Positions 1 to 6,441 of a stretch of DNA of 7,407 bases are shown here, piece after piece. The position numbers and the translations under genes were made by a program. Location of the stretch: positions 1-7,407 of the forward strand of contig DAOWOG010000045.1 of NCBI GenBank assembly GCA_030642185.1, in the 5' to 3' direction. The first letter of the stretch is position 1, and each line of letters begins with the position of its first letter. The notes under the pieces are model-generated. The model was not told the origin of the DNA and ran no database searches. It saw only the letters and a program-made list of their open reading frames with translations. The stretch is from Helicobacteraceae bacterium (GTDB lineage: Bacteria; Campylobacterota; Campylobacteria; Campylobacterales; Sulfurimonadaceae).

Positions 1-78
1 CACTATGATATTAAAGTGACAGATATCTGGCGGGACCCTTGTACAAAAGAGCTCTATGTAAAGATTGAGGAGAATTAA
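1..78 (+). CDS. 3' end of an LPP20-like envelope protein gene (5' truncated by window)
   Basis: The reading frame is open from base 1 and ends at TAA (76-78), giving the last 25 residues of a protein. The tail contains the series DIW-x2-P-x3-ELYV-x-I. The last residues of the LPP20 lipoprotein at 5497-6390 read DIW-x2-P-x3-ELYV-x-I with identical spacing, so I infer that the truncated protein is a paralogue or at least carries the same LPP20-type C-terminal unit. The stop codon is directly followed by the ATG of the MltC-type gene, and that gene's ribosome-binding site lies inside this coding sequence, so the two are almost certainly cotranscribed. Signal peptide, length and any lipid anchor lie outside the window. 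Function is unknown; LPP20-family proteins are envelope lipoproteins. Confidence 0.7.
   Translation, partial: HYDIKVTDIWRDPCTKELYVKIEEN
67..72 (+). promoter_or_regulatory. ribosome-binding site of the MltC-type gene
   Basis: GAGGAG lies six bases before the ATG at 79, inside the last codons of the upstream gene. It supports this start and translational coupling to the upstream gene. Confidence 0.7.
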
Positions 79-1290
79 ATGAAAAAGACAGTCTTGCTTA
101 TCGCCCCTCTTATTACTATCAGTCTGGCATCTGACATAGAGGATATCAAAAACTCTATGATGCTGAATTACCTGGAAAATGTCGAAAATGTTGAAATTAT
201 CCACAGGGAAAATGTTGACATAATCAAACAAAATGCGGTCTATTACACCAATATTGTCAAATCAGCGCAAAAATATTACAGCGGTTTTGTGGCACAGGAG
301 TGGGGAGAGGAAAATGTCAAACTCTCCACTAAAAAATCGTTTACACAGTATTCAAAAGATATGAAAGAGCGCGAAAATATCGATTTTGAAAAGGGAGTGA
401 TCACCATTGAGATTGTTACAGAGCTTGATGCCAACACTTCAGTTGAACACTTCAATAAAAAACTTGATGAACTTCAAAAAGAGAGTTCGACAGAAGCCAT
501 TAAGAAAGATCCTGTAGCAGCCCTTTCCATTGAGTATATGCAAAAGAAAAAGATAGCTGAACCGATTGTTGAGGAGAAGGCAAAAACCGAAGAAAAAGCG
601 AAAAAAGATATTCTACTGCGGGATCTGGTCAAAAAACAGAAGATCAAGCCGGAGCAGATCAAAGAGAAAATCGTGACACTCAAAGACGGCAAGAAGAAAA
701 AAATTCTCTCCGTCGAAATACCGATGGTACCGGACCACCTTGAAAAACGGGCAAAACGCTATAAGAAAGATGTCTACACGAGAGCTGAAAAATACCGTGT
801 CGCTCCTTCTTATATTTTTGGAACAATGCAGACAGAGAGCTATTTCAATCCGCTTGCAGTCTCTCACATCCCGGCTTACGGTTTAATGCAGATCGTTCCT
901 ACAACTGCCGGTGTGGATGCATATGAAGCACTGTACGGCAAAAAAAGAGTTGTGCCGCCGCCTTATCTGTATGATCCTTCCAACAACATCAAGATGGGAA
1001 CCAAGTATATCCAGATCATCAGGGAACGTTATCTGAGAGGTGTCAAAAACGAAGAGAGCCTCACCTACCTGACTGCCACCGCGTACAATGCGGGAATCGG
1101 ATCGCTGTATCGATCATTTACCGGAAGCAAACGAGGCAGGAAAGAGGCGATAGCCAAAATCAACACGATGACACCGGATGAAGTCTATAAGCATCTTCGT
1201 ACATCTCCAAAGCTTACCAAAGAAGCTAAAAATTATGTCAAAAAGATGAAGACACACAGTGCCAATTTTAAAAAATGGGACGAGATGTGA
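79..1290 (+). CDS. mltC: MltC-type lytic murein transglycosylase
   Basis: Predicted periplasmic lytic transglycosylase (403 aa) that cleaves the MurNAc-GlcNAc bond of peptidoglycan to give 1,6-anhydromuropeptides. Residues 1-18 form a Sec signal peptide, probably cut near LAS-D19. There is no lipobox cysteine, whereas E. coli MltC is a lipoprotein, so this form may be soluble. Residues about 90-117 match the MltC N-terminal domain (DUF3393) with an IDFEKGVITIE segment. Residues about 150-215 are a Lys/Glu-rich, probably helical linker that is longer than usual; E. coli MltC has about 359 residues. The catalytic SLT domain begins near MVPDHLEKRA and carries the catalytic glutamate E253 in MQTES, the GLMQIVP motif (268-274) and AYNAG (335-339), all intact. 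It is the second gene of an envelope operon. The family assignment is firm; orthology to mltC is likely. Confidence 0.92.
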   Translation: MKKTVLLIAPLITISLASDIEDIKNSMMLNYLENVENVEIIHRENVDIIKQNAVYYTNIVKSAQKYYSGFVAQEWGEENVKLSTKKSFTQYSKDMKERENIDFEKGVITIEIVTELDANTSVEHFNKKLDELQKESSTEAIKKDPVAALSIEYMQKKKIAEPIVEEKAKTEEKAKKDILLRDLVKKQKIKPEQIKEKIVTLKDGKKKKILSVEIPMVPDHLEKRAKRYKKDVYTRAEKYRVAPSYIFGTMQTESYFNPLAVSHIPAYGLMQIVPTTAGVDAYEALYGKKRVVPPPYLYDPSNNIKMGTKYIQIIRERYLRGVKNEESLTYLTATAYNAGIGSLYRSFTGSKRGRKEAIAKINTMTPDEVYKHLRTSPKLTKEAKNYVKKMKTHSANFKKWDEM

Positions 1291-1310
1291 GAAAAGTGCA
1301 GATCTAAACT

Positions 1311-1913
1311 ATGGCTGAGTGCGCATCATTCAAAACAGCAAAGGTGTTATCGTGTATAGCATCTTTGATAGCCATAGTGGGTATTTTGCTTCTCCTCATT
1401 GTGGTTTTTGAACGTGAAAACAGACCGCAATGGGTAGAGGTAAACAACCATGAGTTGCAGAATCTCTTTACGATAAGCACAGAAATAGAAGCTGATATTT
1501 TTGACCTTGATAAAAGTCGTCATGCGTTAAGAGTAAAGGCAGTCTCTGAAGTTAGAAAAGCTGCCGGCACTATGGCAATGAAGCAGATCAAAATTTCATA
1601 CGGATGGGAAACACTCGATCAGGACACTAAAACAGTTACTTCAGATGCACTCGCAGATATTTTAAAGCATACAGAGTTCAAACAGCTCACTGAGCAAAGT
1701 CTTTACACCGACTTTATAAAGTTGAAACGGCATGGCCTTTACAGTATGGACAGCAGTGAGATGTACTTTGTTCTTCAAGGTATCTATGAAGCAGTCAACA
1801 AAGTGCTGTTGGAGCAGATGCAGGAAGAGGAAATTGAAGAAATTGAGAATATTGAGACAATCGAAGATGAGAATCAAGGAGGATACGAATATGAGGATGG
1901 AATGGCATCATAG
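1311..1913 (+). CDS. single-pass membrane protein with divergent LPP20-like domain
   Basis: I do not recognise a named family with certainty. The 200-residue protein has a short N-terminus with two lysines, one hydrophobic segment (about 12-33) and then a soluble part, so it is probably anchored N-in with its body in the periplasm. There is no lipobox. Just after the membrane segment comes RPQWV (38-42), like the P-x-WV that opens LPP20 domains. It is followed by an Ala/Arg-rich helix (ALRVKAVSEVRKA), an LTEQS segment (LTHQS in the LPP20 lipoprotein at 5497-6390), and an SSEMYFVLQ strand followed by a helix. I infer a remote LPP20 relative. The tail from about residue 169 is very acidic. The ATG at 1311 lies 20 bp after the mltC stop with only a weak upstream Shine-Dalgarno sequence, so translation may depend on coupling. 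Confidence 0.75.
   Translation: MAECASFKTAKVLSCIASLIAIVGILLLLIVVFERENRPQWVEVNNHELQNLFTISTEIEADIFDLDKSRHALRVKAVSEVRKAAGTMAMKQIKISYGWETLDQDTKTVTSDALADILKHTEFKQLTEQSLYTDFIKLKRHGLYSMDSSEMYFVLQGIYEAVNKVLLEQMQEEEIEEIENIETIEDENQGGYEYEDGMAS
1876..1882 (+). promoter_or_regulatory. ribosome-binding site that fixes the start of the FlgT-like gene
   Basis: AAGGAGG lies eight bases before the ATG at 1891, inside the acidic tail of the upstream gene. It is the strongest Shine-Dalgarno match in the plus operon and rules in the start at 1891 over the much earlier in-frame ATG at 1732. Confidence 0.8.
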
Positions 1914-2925
1914 TTTTTTTATTTTAGTAACAACATTTTTATTGATGACACCGCTTTTGGCAGAAAAAACTGTCATAAAAACTGCTACAGTTAACCAGAT
2001 GCTGCATGCCGATAAAAGTATAGATGAACTAAAAGAGCTCGCAATACAAAAGGCCAAGTATGAAGCTGCCAAAGAGATTTTCGGAGAGCTGCTGCTTTCA
2101 GAGACCGTTATGGCAAATGGCAAGATCATTGATGAGATAGTTCGTGAAAGTTCCGGAGGAGTTGTTCATATAAGGGGAGAGCCTCAATTTGCCAATGGAA
2201 AAAACCTTGGAGACATTCAGGTCACCATTGAAGCCTATGCGACTGATGCCGATATCAGAGATACGACACCGCAGTCTATCATACTCAACAATTTCACCTA
2301 CACCAATGACGAAGTTCCGATCAAAAAACTAAAAGCCCTGGCAGAAGATGCCTATATCAGGGCAGCCCTTGCCACCAAAAAGCCTTCTATCCGTTCTGCA
2401 TCACCGGAAGCAATGCGAAGACAGGCCGTCAGTATTGATCTTACTCAAATGGATTTTGATATTGATACCTTTACCTATACGATGTCAGGACAAATAGAGT
2501 ATATCCCGGCATTTTTGCGTCACTTCCATATGATTAAAAGTAATACATTAGATGATCAAGTTGACAAAGATACGGAATCATCATCTGTCATTAAAATACC
2601 TAAAAAGAAAAAAGGTTTTTACGGCATGTGGAGCGGATACATTATGCGTTTTGACGGCAGCAGTGTTTCGGTAGAGATTGAGATCACCGGGACAGGCCAG
2701 AGTACGATCGCCTACCCTTCGCTTTTTTGCGGCGGGGATCTTCTGGTTCAGACCAAAAAGACACGCCGGGCCGAGTTTATAGAGACACTGACTTACGGGC
2801 AGGACAACTGTACGGATAAACTCCGTATCGTACTGCGAAAAATCGATGATGATCAAGTTGAGTACAGAGAGTATGATTCTGCTCAAAAAGAGCGCGGCAA
2901 AGGTTCACTTTACCGCGAAGAGTAG
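1891..2925 (+). CDS. exported protein: FlgT/LPP20-like N-terminal domain plus cysteine-containing beta domain
   Basis: Exported protein of 344 residues. Residues 1-24 are a signal peptide (hydrophobic 8-23, likely cut after LLA). Residues about 41-120 follow the pattern of FlgT-N/LPP20-like domains: a long helix of the type KSxxELxxxAxxKAxxEA, then SETVMANGKIIDEI, then SSGGVV and a strand VTIEAYA. Residues about 125-225 are a second alpha/beta region. A Lys-rich hinge (about 233-241) leads to a C-terminal beta domain (242-344) starting WSGYI, with YPSLFCGG and a YGQDNC segment; C280 and C307 could form a disulfide. In E. coli-like flagellar systems of Vibrio, FlgT helps build the H ring; whether this protein is flagellar is not shown. 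The start at 1891 is chosen from the AAGGAGG site and the signal peptide; it overlaps the upstream gene by 23 bp. The in-frame extension back to 1732 is only the out-of-frame shadow of that gene. Confidence 0.75.
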   Translation: MRMEWHHSFFILVTTFLLMTPLLAEKTVIKTATVNQMLHADKSIDELKELAIQKAKYEAAKEIFGELLLSETVMANGKIIDEIVRESSGGVVHIRGEPQFANGKNLGDIQVTIEAYATDADIRDTTPQSIILNNFTYTNDEVPIKKLKALAEDAYIRAALATKKPSIRSASPEAMRRQAVSIDLTQMDFDIDTFTYTMSGQIEYIPAFLRHFHMIKSNTLDDQVDKDTESSSVIKIPKKKKGFYGMWSGYIMRFDGSSVSVEIEITGTGQSTIAYPSLFCGGDLLVQTKKTRRAEFIETLTYGQDNCTDKLRIVLRKIDDDQVEYREYDSAQKERGKGSLYREE

Positions 2926-2930
2926 CTTTT

Positions 2931-2952
2931 GGCACAGTCGGGAGACTGTACC
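2931..2952. repeat. REP-like palindrome between convergent operons
   Basis: ACAGTC (2934-2939) and GACTGT (2944-2949) form a perfect 6-bp stem around a GGGA loop. Outer GG/CC pairs (2931-2932 with 2951-2952) extend it across one mismatch. It is the main feature of the 46-bp gap between the converging operons. No T-run follows on either strand, so it is not a classic intrinsic terminator, although its position suits a bidirectional transcript-end or stability hairpin. The short GC-rich stem resembles REP/BIME elements; copy number cannot be judged from this window. Confidence 0.45.
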
Positions 2953-2971
2953 CTACATTAATGCATACGGT

Positions 2972-3595
2972 CTACCAAGCCACAGATTTATTGCTTCCGC
3001 GCTTGCCGATTACCTGTTCATCTTCCCAGGTTGCCAACCCTGTATTGATATCCGTCAATGTCATTTGAAAGTAGTACTCTACCTGCTGAGTTGAGCGGTC
3101 AATGGAGATGTTACGCTGAATAATTTTTCCGGAAAGACTTAGATCCGGTGCGATCATCTGACCTTTTTTAGCCACCGTTGACTGCTTGAACTCTTCATTG
3201 CCGCGAAGTTCCTGACGGGTCTTCATCGCCATTTTATCTTCGGCACCTTCTGCACTGACTGCCGTAGTAACAACGACCTTACCGCTTTTTAAAAGCCCTA
3301 CCCGCATCTTTTTAACCAGTTGATCCGTATCGATATGCTGCATTGTATCATTGACGACATTCGATACGGCAAGGACATATTTCCCTCCGCCGGGTTTGCT
3401 GACTGCTCCGGATGTGATCATTGACTGAATCATCTCCTGAGCAGCCGTCTGAAAGTCACGATAATCCAGGCCCATAACCGCCTCAGCCTCTTTATCGTTG
3501 TGCATATCGATATTTTGTGTTTTGGGTGCACACCCGCCTATCAATAATCCGACTGTGATTAAACCTACTCCAGTCCATCTTGCTGTTGATCGCAT
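2972..3595 (-). CDS. lpoB: LpoB-type penicillin-binding protein activator lipoprotein
   Basis: Lipoprotein of 207 residues, close to E. coli LpoB (213). The signal peptide ends in the lipobox IGG-C22, followed by A-P-K, which suggests outer-membrane sorting. Family features include a GGGKYVLAVSNVVNDT strand (about 69-84), the helix QLVKKMRVGLLKSG and a C-terminal YYFQMTLTDINTGLATWEDE segment, all typical of the LpoB fold. Unlike E. coli LpoB there is almost no Pro-rich linker, so the domain sits near the membrane. In E. coli, LpoB spans to the inner membrane and stimulates the transpeptidase and glycosyltransferase PBP1b through its UB2H domain; a partner here is unknown. AAGGAG (3601-3606) is five bases before the ATG. 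The gene starts inside ycfL (31-bp overlap). The ycfL-lpoB order is the same as in enterics. It is the last gene of the minus-strand operon. Confidence 0.9.
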   Translation of the reverse strand: MRSTARWTGVGLITVGLLIGGCAPKTQNIDMHNDKEAEAVMGLDYRDFQTAAQEMIQSMITSGAVSKPGGGKYVLAVSNVVNDTMQHIDTDQLVKKMRVGLLKSGKVVVTTAVSAEGAEDKMAMKTRQELRGNEEFKQSTVAKKGQMIAPDLSLSGKIIQRNISIDRSTQQVEYYFQMTLTDINTGLATWEDEQVIGKRGSNKSVAW

Positions 3596-3987
3596 ATAAT
3601 CTCCTTTTCATTTCTGATATAAATACGGAATGTCTTTGCTTTTACACTGGGTGATATCACATTGACATGAAACGGCTGATGGGCATATGCCGGAACAACC
3701 GTCCAGTTTGAAAGGATCGTATCGATGACAAAGCCCTGTTTGTCAAACCAGACGATCCGGTATTCAAGCCGTTGATATTTATCTGAATTACTTTCGCCGA
3801 TAACCTGTACCTGCATAAATCCATCCGACTTCTTGCGGCCTTTAATATCTTTGATATGGATATCGTTATTCCCACACTCCTGTTTTATCACATTGACAAC
3901 CGAGTCGCCTTTCGGCTCAGGTGACGATGCGGCACATCCGCCCAGGAGCAAAAGAGACAAAATTATAATTGCACTGTTTGTTCGCAT
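3565..3987 (-). CDS. ycfL: YcfL family lipoprotein (DUF1425)
   Basis: Small lipoprotein of 140 residues; E. coli YcfL has 125. The signal peptide has a clear lipobox LGG-C18 followed by A-A-S-S, indicating outer-membrane sorting. The body fits DUF1425: a strand region with MQVQVIGES (58-66), the hallmark LEYRIVWFDKQG (74-85), a W in SNWTVVP, then ISPSVKAKTFRIYIRN near the C-terminus. C38 and a C near the end could pair. The function of the family is not established. Its steady pairing with lpoB, with the two genes here overlapping by 31 bp, suggests a role linked to the LpoB system. A GAAGGAA site about six bases before the ATG supports the start. The gene lies 17 bp after the COG3014-type gene. 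Confidence 0.85.
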   Translation of the reverse strand: MRTNSAIIILSLLLLGGCAASSPEPKGDSVVNVIKQECGNNDIHIKDIKGRKKSDGFMQVQVIGESNSDKYQRLEYRIVWFDKQGFVIDTILSNWTVVPAYAHQPFHVNVISPSVKAKTFRIYIRNEKEIICDQQQDGLE

Positions 3988-4004
3988 ATTGATTCCTTCA
4001 TAAG

Positions 4005-5402
4005 CTAAAAATTAATGACTGTATAACTCGGCAACGACCTTGCCGTCGGAATTCTCACGTAAATGATAGCATGTTTTGCATTACGATCAATCTCGACATT
4101 CATATTGTGTGTTCCTGAGCGCAACAGCAGCTTATGATCCTCCGGCATTGTGACCCGCGTCACCTGAAACTCCTTTGGGATACTTGTCCAGGTACGTGTA
4201 TCTGCCATGGTAGTACCCATTTGAAACAGTGCAGCGGCCAATCCAAGATAACTGTTTTGCTGATTTAGCTGATACTGAAGAGCAGTTTTAATCAATGTTG
4301 AAAAAACAGCCCTCGTCACAATATCACCATACGAGTAGTGAAATTCGGTCAAAATCACACGGTCCATATCGGCAACGACCTTCGTTCGGCCAAGCGTTTT
4401 GCCATTATGAACAACAGTAAGGTTTGGAGTAGCCCGCGAGCGCACCTCCATTTTTGGAAGCGCAATACCGGTATAACTGACGTCATTTGAAACGATAAAC
4501 ATGGGAATGTCGATTCTAAACTCTTTTCGTATCGGCGAAAGGCCATTTTCATAAATCACCCAGACATATTTTCCATCCAGATGTCTGGCTTTTGCCATCT
4601 TGAAATCGGACTTGACCGTTTGATTGTTCGGCATCATCCCATAAACCTCTTTAAGCAGCGAATATGCTTTTCCATAATCACCTTCAATGGCGAAGAAGAG
4701 CCCGGCCAGATAAGTCGTAAACGGATTGACAAAATCAGGATAGGCCTGAAATTCATACAGACCGGGGTATTGATCTCTTACCCTGTTGATGACGTCAGGG
4801 TTATTCACTGTCTTGTTGACATTTAGGTGACCAGACTCTTCTTTTGCTTTTTGATTGATAGCCTCTTTTTGTTTACCGATCAGTTCGGCATAGGTCTCTT
4901 TGGCTCTTCTTTGACGATCTACGGCACGATTGAGCTCAACACGGGCATCTGCGAATTGTCCCAGGATCATGTAATCAAGAGACTTGTAGGTGTTGATCAT
5001 CACCGCATCCGTTATCGTAGCGTGGTAATCGATAACAGCATCATTGAGCAAAAGCTGAGCAATCATATCTGCCGTACTGCCAAGTAAAATTTCATCATGA
5101 TGATATTTGACGATGCGTTCTGCCTCATCCATCATTTTCAAGCTCATCTGATAATCTTTGGCGTACAAAAAATTGTTTCCAGCCTGTAGTGTCGGAAGAA
5201 GGTTGGACTCATCGAGATCTGAATCCAAATCTTTCTTTGCCATTTCAGCCTTCGCTGCTTCAGCATAGTTGCCTGTATTTATTGAATTTTCTACACCCGG
5301 GTCTGAAATACATCCATTCAGTAAAATCAGTACAGAAGCTGTAACAAAGAGAGTAGTAATATGTGACTTCCATATATTTTTATCTTTAGATTTTAGAAAC
5401 AT
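4005..5402 (-). CDS. COG3014-type TPR lipoprotein
   Basis: Lipoprotein of 465 residues. The long signal peptide has a basic N-terminus (K4, K6, K8, K12), a hydrophobic core and the lipobox LNG-C31. The first half is helical with TPR-like repeats: AGNNFLYAKDYQMSLKMMDEAE, YKSLDYMILGQFADARVELNRA (about 138-160, followed by a basic coiled region) and the family signature PDFVNPFTTYLAGLFFAIEGDYGKAYSLL (about 221-249). The second half is beta-rich. I assign it to the uncharacterised COG3014 group from the signature and length. TPR arrays usually scaffold protein complexes, so a role in assembling the neighbouring LPP20, YcfL and LpoB proteins is plausible but inferred. AAAGG at 5411-5415 stands eight bases before the ATG. 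It is the second gene of the operon, 94 bp after the LPP20 gene. Confidence 0.85.
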   Translation of the reverse strand: MFLKSKDKNIWKSHITTLFVTASVLILLNGCISDPGVENSINTGNYAEAAKAEMAKKDLDSDLDESNLLPTLQAGNNFLYAKDYQMSLKMMDEAERIVKYHHDEILLGSTADMIAQLLLNDAVIDYHATITDAVMINTYKSLDYMILGQFADARVELNRAVDRQRRAKETYAELIGKQKEAINQKAKEESGHLNVNKTVNNPDVINRVRDQYPGLYEFQAYPDFVNPFTTYLAGLFFAIEGDYGKAYSLLKEVYGMMPNNQTVKSDFKMAKARHLDGKYVWVIYENGLSPIRKEFRIDIPMFIVSNDVSYTGIALPKMEVRSRATPNLTVVHNGKTLGRTKVVADMDRVILTEFHYSYGDIVTRAVFSTLIKTALQYQLNQQNSYLGLAAALFQMGTTMADTRTWTSIPKEFQVTRVTMPEDHKLLLRSGTHNMNVEIDRNAKHAIIYVRIPTARSLPSYTVINF

Positions 5403-5445
5403 ATTTTAATCCTTTCTCTTCTTTCATTAGGAGAATCTTTATTTC

Positions 5446-5474
5446 AGTATACAACCAAAATAATTAAGAAATAT
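5446..5474 (-). promoter_or_regulatory. possible internal promoter before the COG3014-type gene
   Basis: On the minus strand TATACT (5451-5446) is a good -10 match, preceded by a T-rich stretch but no TTGACA-like -35 box. That layout is common in Campylobacterota sigma70 promoters. Transcription would begin about 40 bases before the ATG at 5402. Evidence is a motif only. Confidence 0.35.
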
Positions 5475-5482
5475 TGATTTTC

Positions 5483-5505
5483 ATAGCGCTTTTTCGCTAT
5501 TTTTT
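5483..5505 (+). terminator. stem-loop with T-run, readable as a plus-strand terminator
   Basis: ATAGCG (5483-5488) and CGCTAT (5495-5500) pair around CTTTTT and are followed on the plus strand by T5501-T5505. This has the form of a weak intrinsic terminator, but for plus-strand (antisense) transcription. On the minus strand it overlaps the stop codon of the LPP20 gene and has no T-run after it, so it would not end that operon. Confidence 0.35.
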
Positions 5506-6390
5506 AATTATCCATACGTAAAGTTCACAACTCTTCGGATTCATCCAGATATCTTTTAACGTGGTATGCATAATTTTTGATACGCTCTTAGTAGACATCT
5601 GCTTCTCCATAAGCAGTCCGACCTCATCATGTTTTAAAATTTCAGTCATTTGATGACGTGAATCGATCTGCAGACGCATACGTTTGGCAAGATCCGATTT
5701 TGCAAGGGAAACAGCGACACGTTTTTGTGTTTGAAAATCACTTCTCTCCTCTTTTTCGGCAATACCGACACTGCCGATCACACCATCTTGATTGGGACGA
5801 TAAAACCAGACAGGCTTGCCCCGATAGAAGCTGGCAACGGTCTGTATACTTTGCAATGTAGAGACATCATAGCAACGGCTCTGTTCAAGTTCGGCTGCAT
5901 TAAAAGGTGTTGTGTTTATCACTGCAGGCGCTCTTGCAATTTCAGCATCATTCATCTTGATCAACGGTGCGATTATCTCGTCTGAAATCTCCACCAAAAG
6001 GTATAATCTTCCGTCATCAGCGATAAATCCGTCAACCTGGTAGCTCTCCTTCATCAACACATCGGAGAGTTCCGTTATGTTCTTTACGCTCTGGTGCGTC
6101 AATTTGTCACCTTTTGCCTCAAGACGTGATTCAAAAACGGAAGTGATATAGACTTGAATGACGTGTGAAAGTTTGTCCCGGGCACCGGCCATTGCCTCGG
6201 AACGCTGAATATACATCCCCTGAAAATTGACAGGGCTTGATCCCACGGCTCTGAGTACTCCCTCAGCCTGCGGATTCGACACCCAGTATGGAAGTTGACT
6301 CTCCTGTACGACAGGAGGCTTTGACGGTAAAGATGAAACACATCCGGTAAATAACAGGACAATTAAAAGAGCTGCGTATTGGCGTATCAT
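5497..6390 (-). CDS. LPP20 family lipoprotein with two LPP20-type units
   Basis: Lipoprotein of 297 residues. The signal peptide ends in FTG-C17; the F at -3 is a little unusual for a lipobox. Two similar units follow. Unit 1 (about 33-145) opens with PYWV (34-37), then GVLRAVGSS, an Ala-rich helix with AGARDKL, and LYLLVEI. Unit 2 (about 192-297) opens with KPVWFY, then GVIGSVGIA, a helix VAVSLAKSDLAKRM, and ELYVWI at the end. Each unit shows the LPP20 order of P-x-W, a GxVG strand, an Ala-rich helix and an LYxLV-type strand. LPP20 proteins are outer-membrane or surface lipoproteins in Helicobacter, and the related FlgP builds flagellar basal discs in Campylobacter; the role of this member is unknown. 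GAGGA (6399-6403) lies eight bases before the ATG. It is the first gene of the lpoB operon. Confidence 0.83.
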   Translation of the reverse strand: MIRQYAALLIVLLFTGCVSSLPSKPPVVQESQLPYWVSNPQAEGVLRAVGSSPVNFQGMYIQRSEAMAGARDKLSHVIQVYITSVFESRLEAKGDKLTHQSVKNITELSDVLMKESYQVDGFIADDGRLYLLVEISDEIIAPLIKMNDAEIARAPAVINTTPFNAAELEQSRCYDVSTLQSIQTVASFYRGKPVWFYRPNQDGVIGSVGIAEKEERSDFQTQKRVAVSLAKSDLAKRMRLQIDSRHQMTEILKHDEVGLLMEKQMSTKSVSKIMHTTLKDIWMNPKSCELYVWIIKK

Positions 6391-6441
6391 GATTGTTTTC
6401 CTCGTTTATCTATCAGCACCACACAAATAGACAGAAAATTG

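Noticed and set aside
1732..1890. In-frame extension of the FlgT-like gene back to an ATG at 1732
   Set aside because: It lies wholly within the upstream gene in another frame, its residues are basic and Cys-rich with no family pattern, and a strong AAGGAGG site with signal peptide marks 1891 as the start.
2931..2952. Intrinsic terminator at the convergent junction
   Set aside because: The stem is sound, but no T-run follows on either strand, so it was recorded as a REP-like repeat instead.
2846..3094. Plus-strand open frame across the convergent gap
   Set aside because: It overlaps the ends of two well-supported genes, shows no ribosome-binding site and has no recognisable domain.
4581..5087. 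Two plus-strand open frames inside the COG3014-type gene
   Set aside because: They are antisense to a gene with a signal peptide, TPR repeats and a family signature, and their products look like random translations.
6391..6441. Promoter for the LPP20 gene in the gap after hepT
   Set aside because: No convincing -10 or -35 hexamer could be picked in this 51-bp AT-rich gap; the operon may be read through from mntA-hepT or use a weak promoter.
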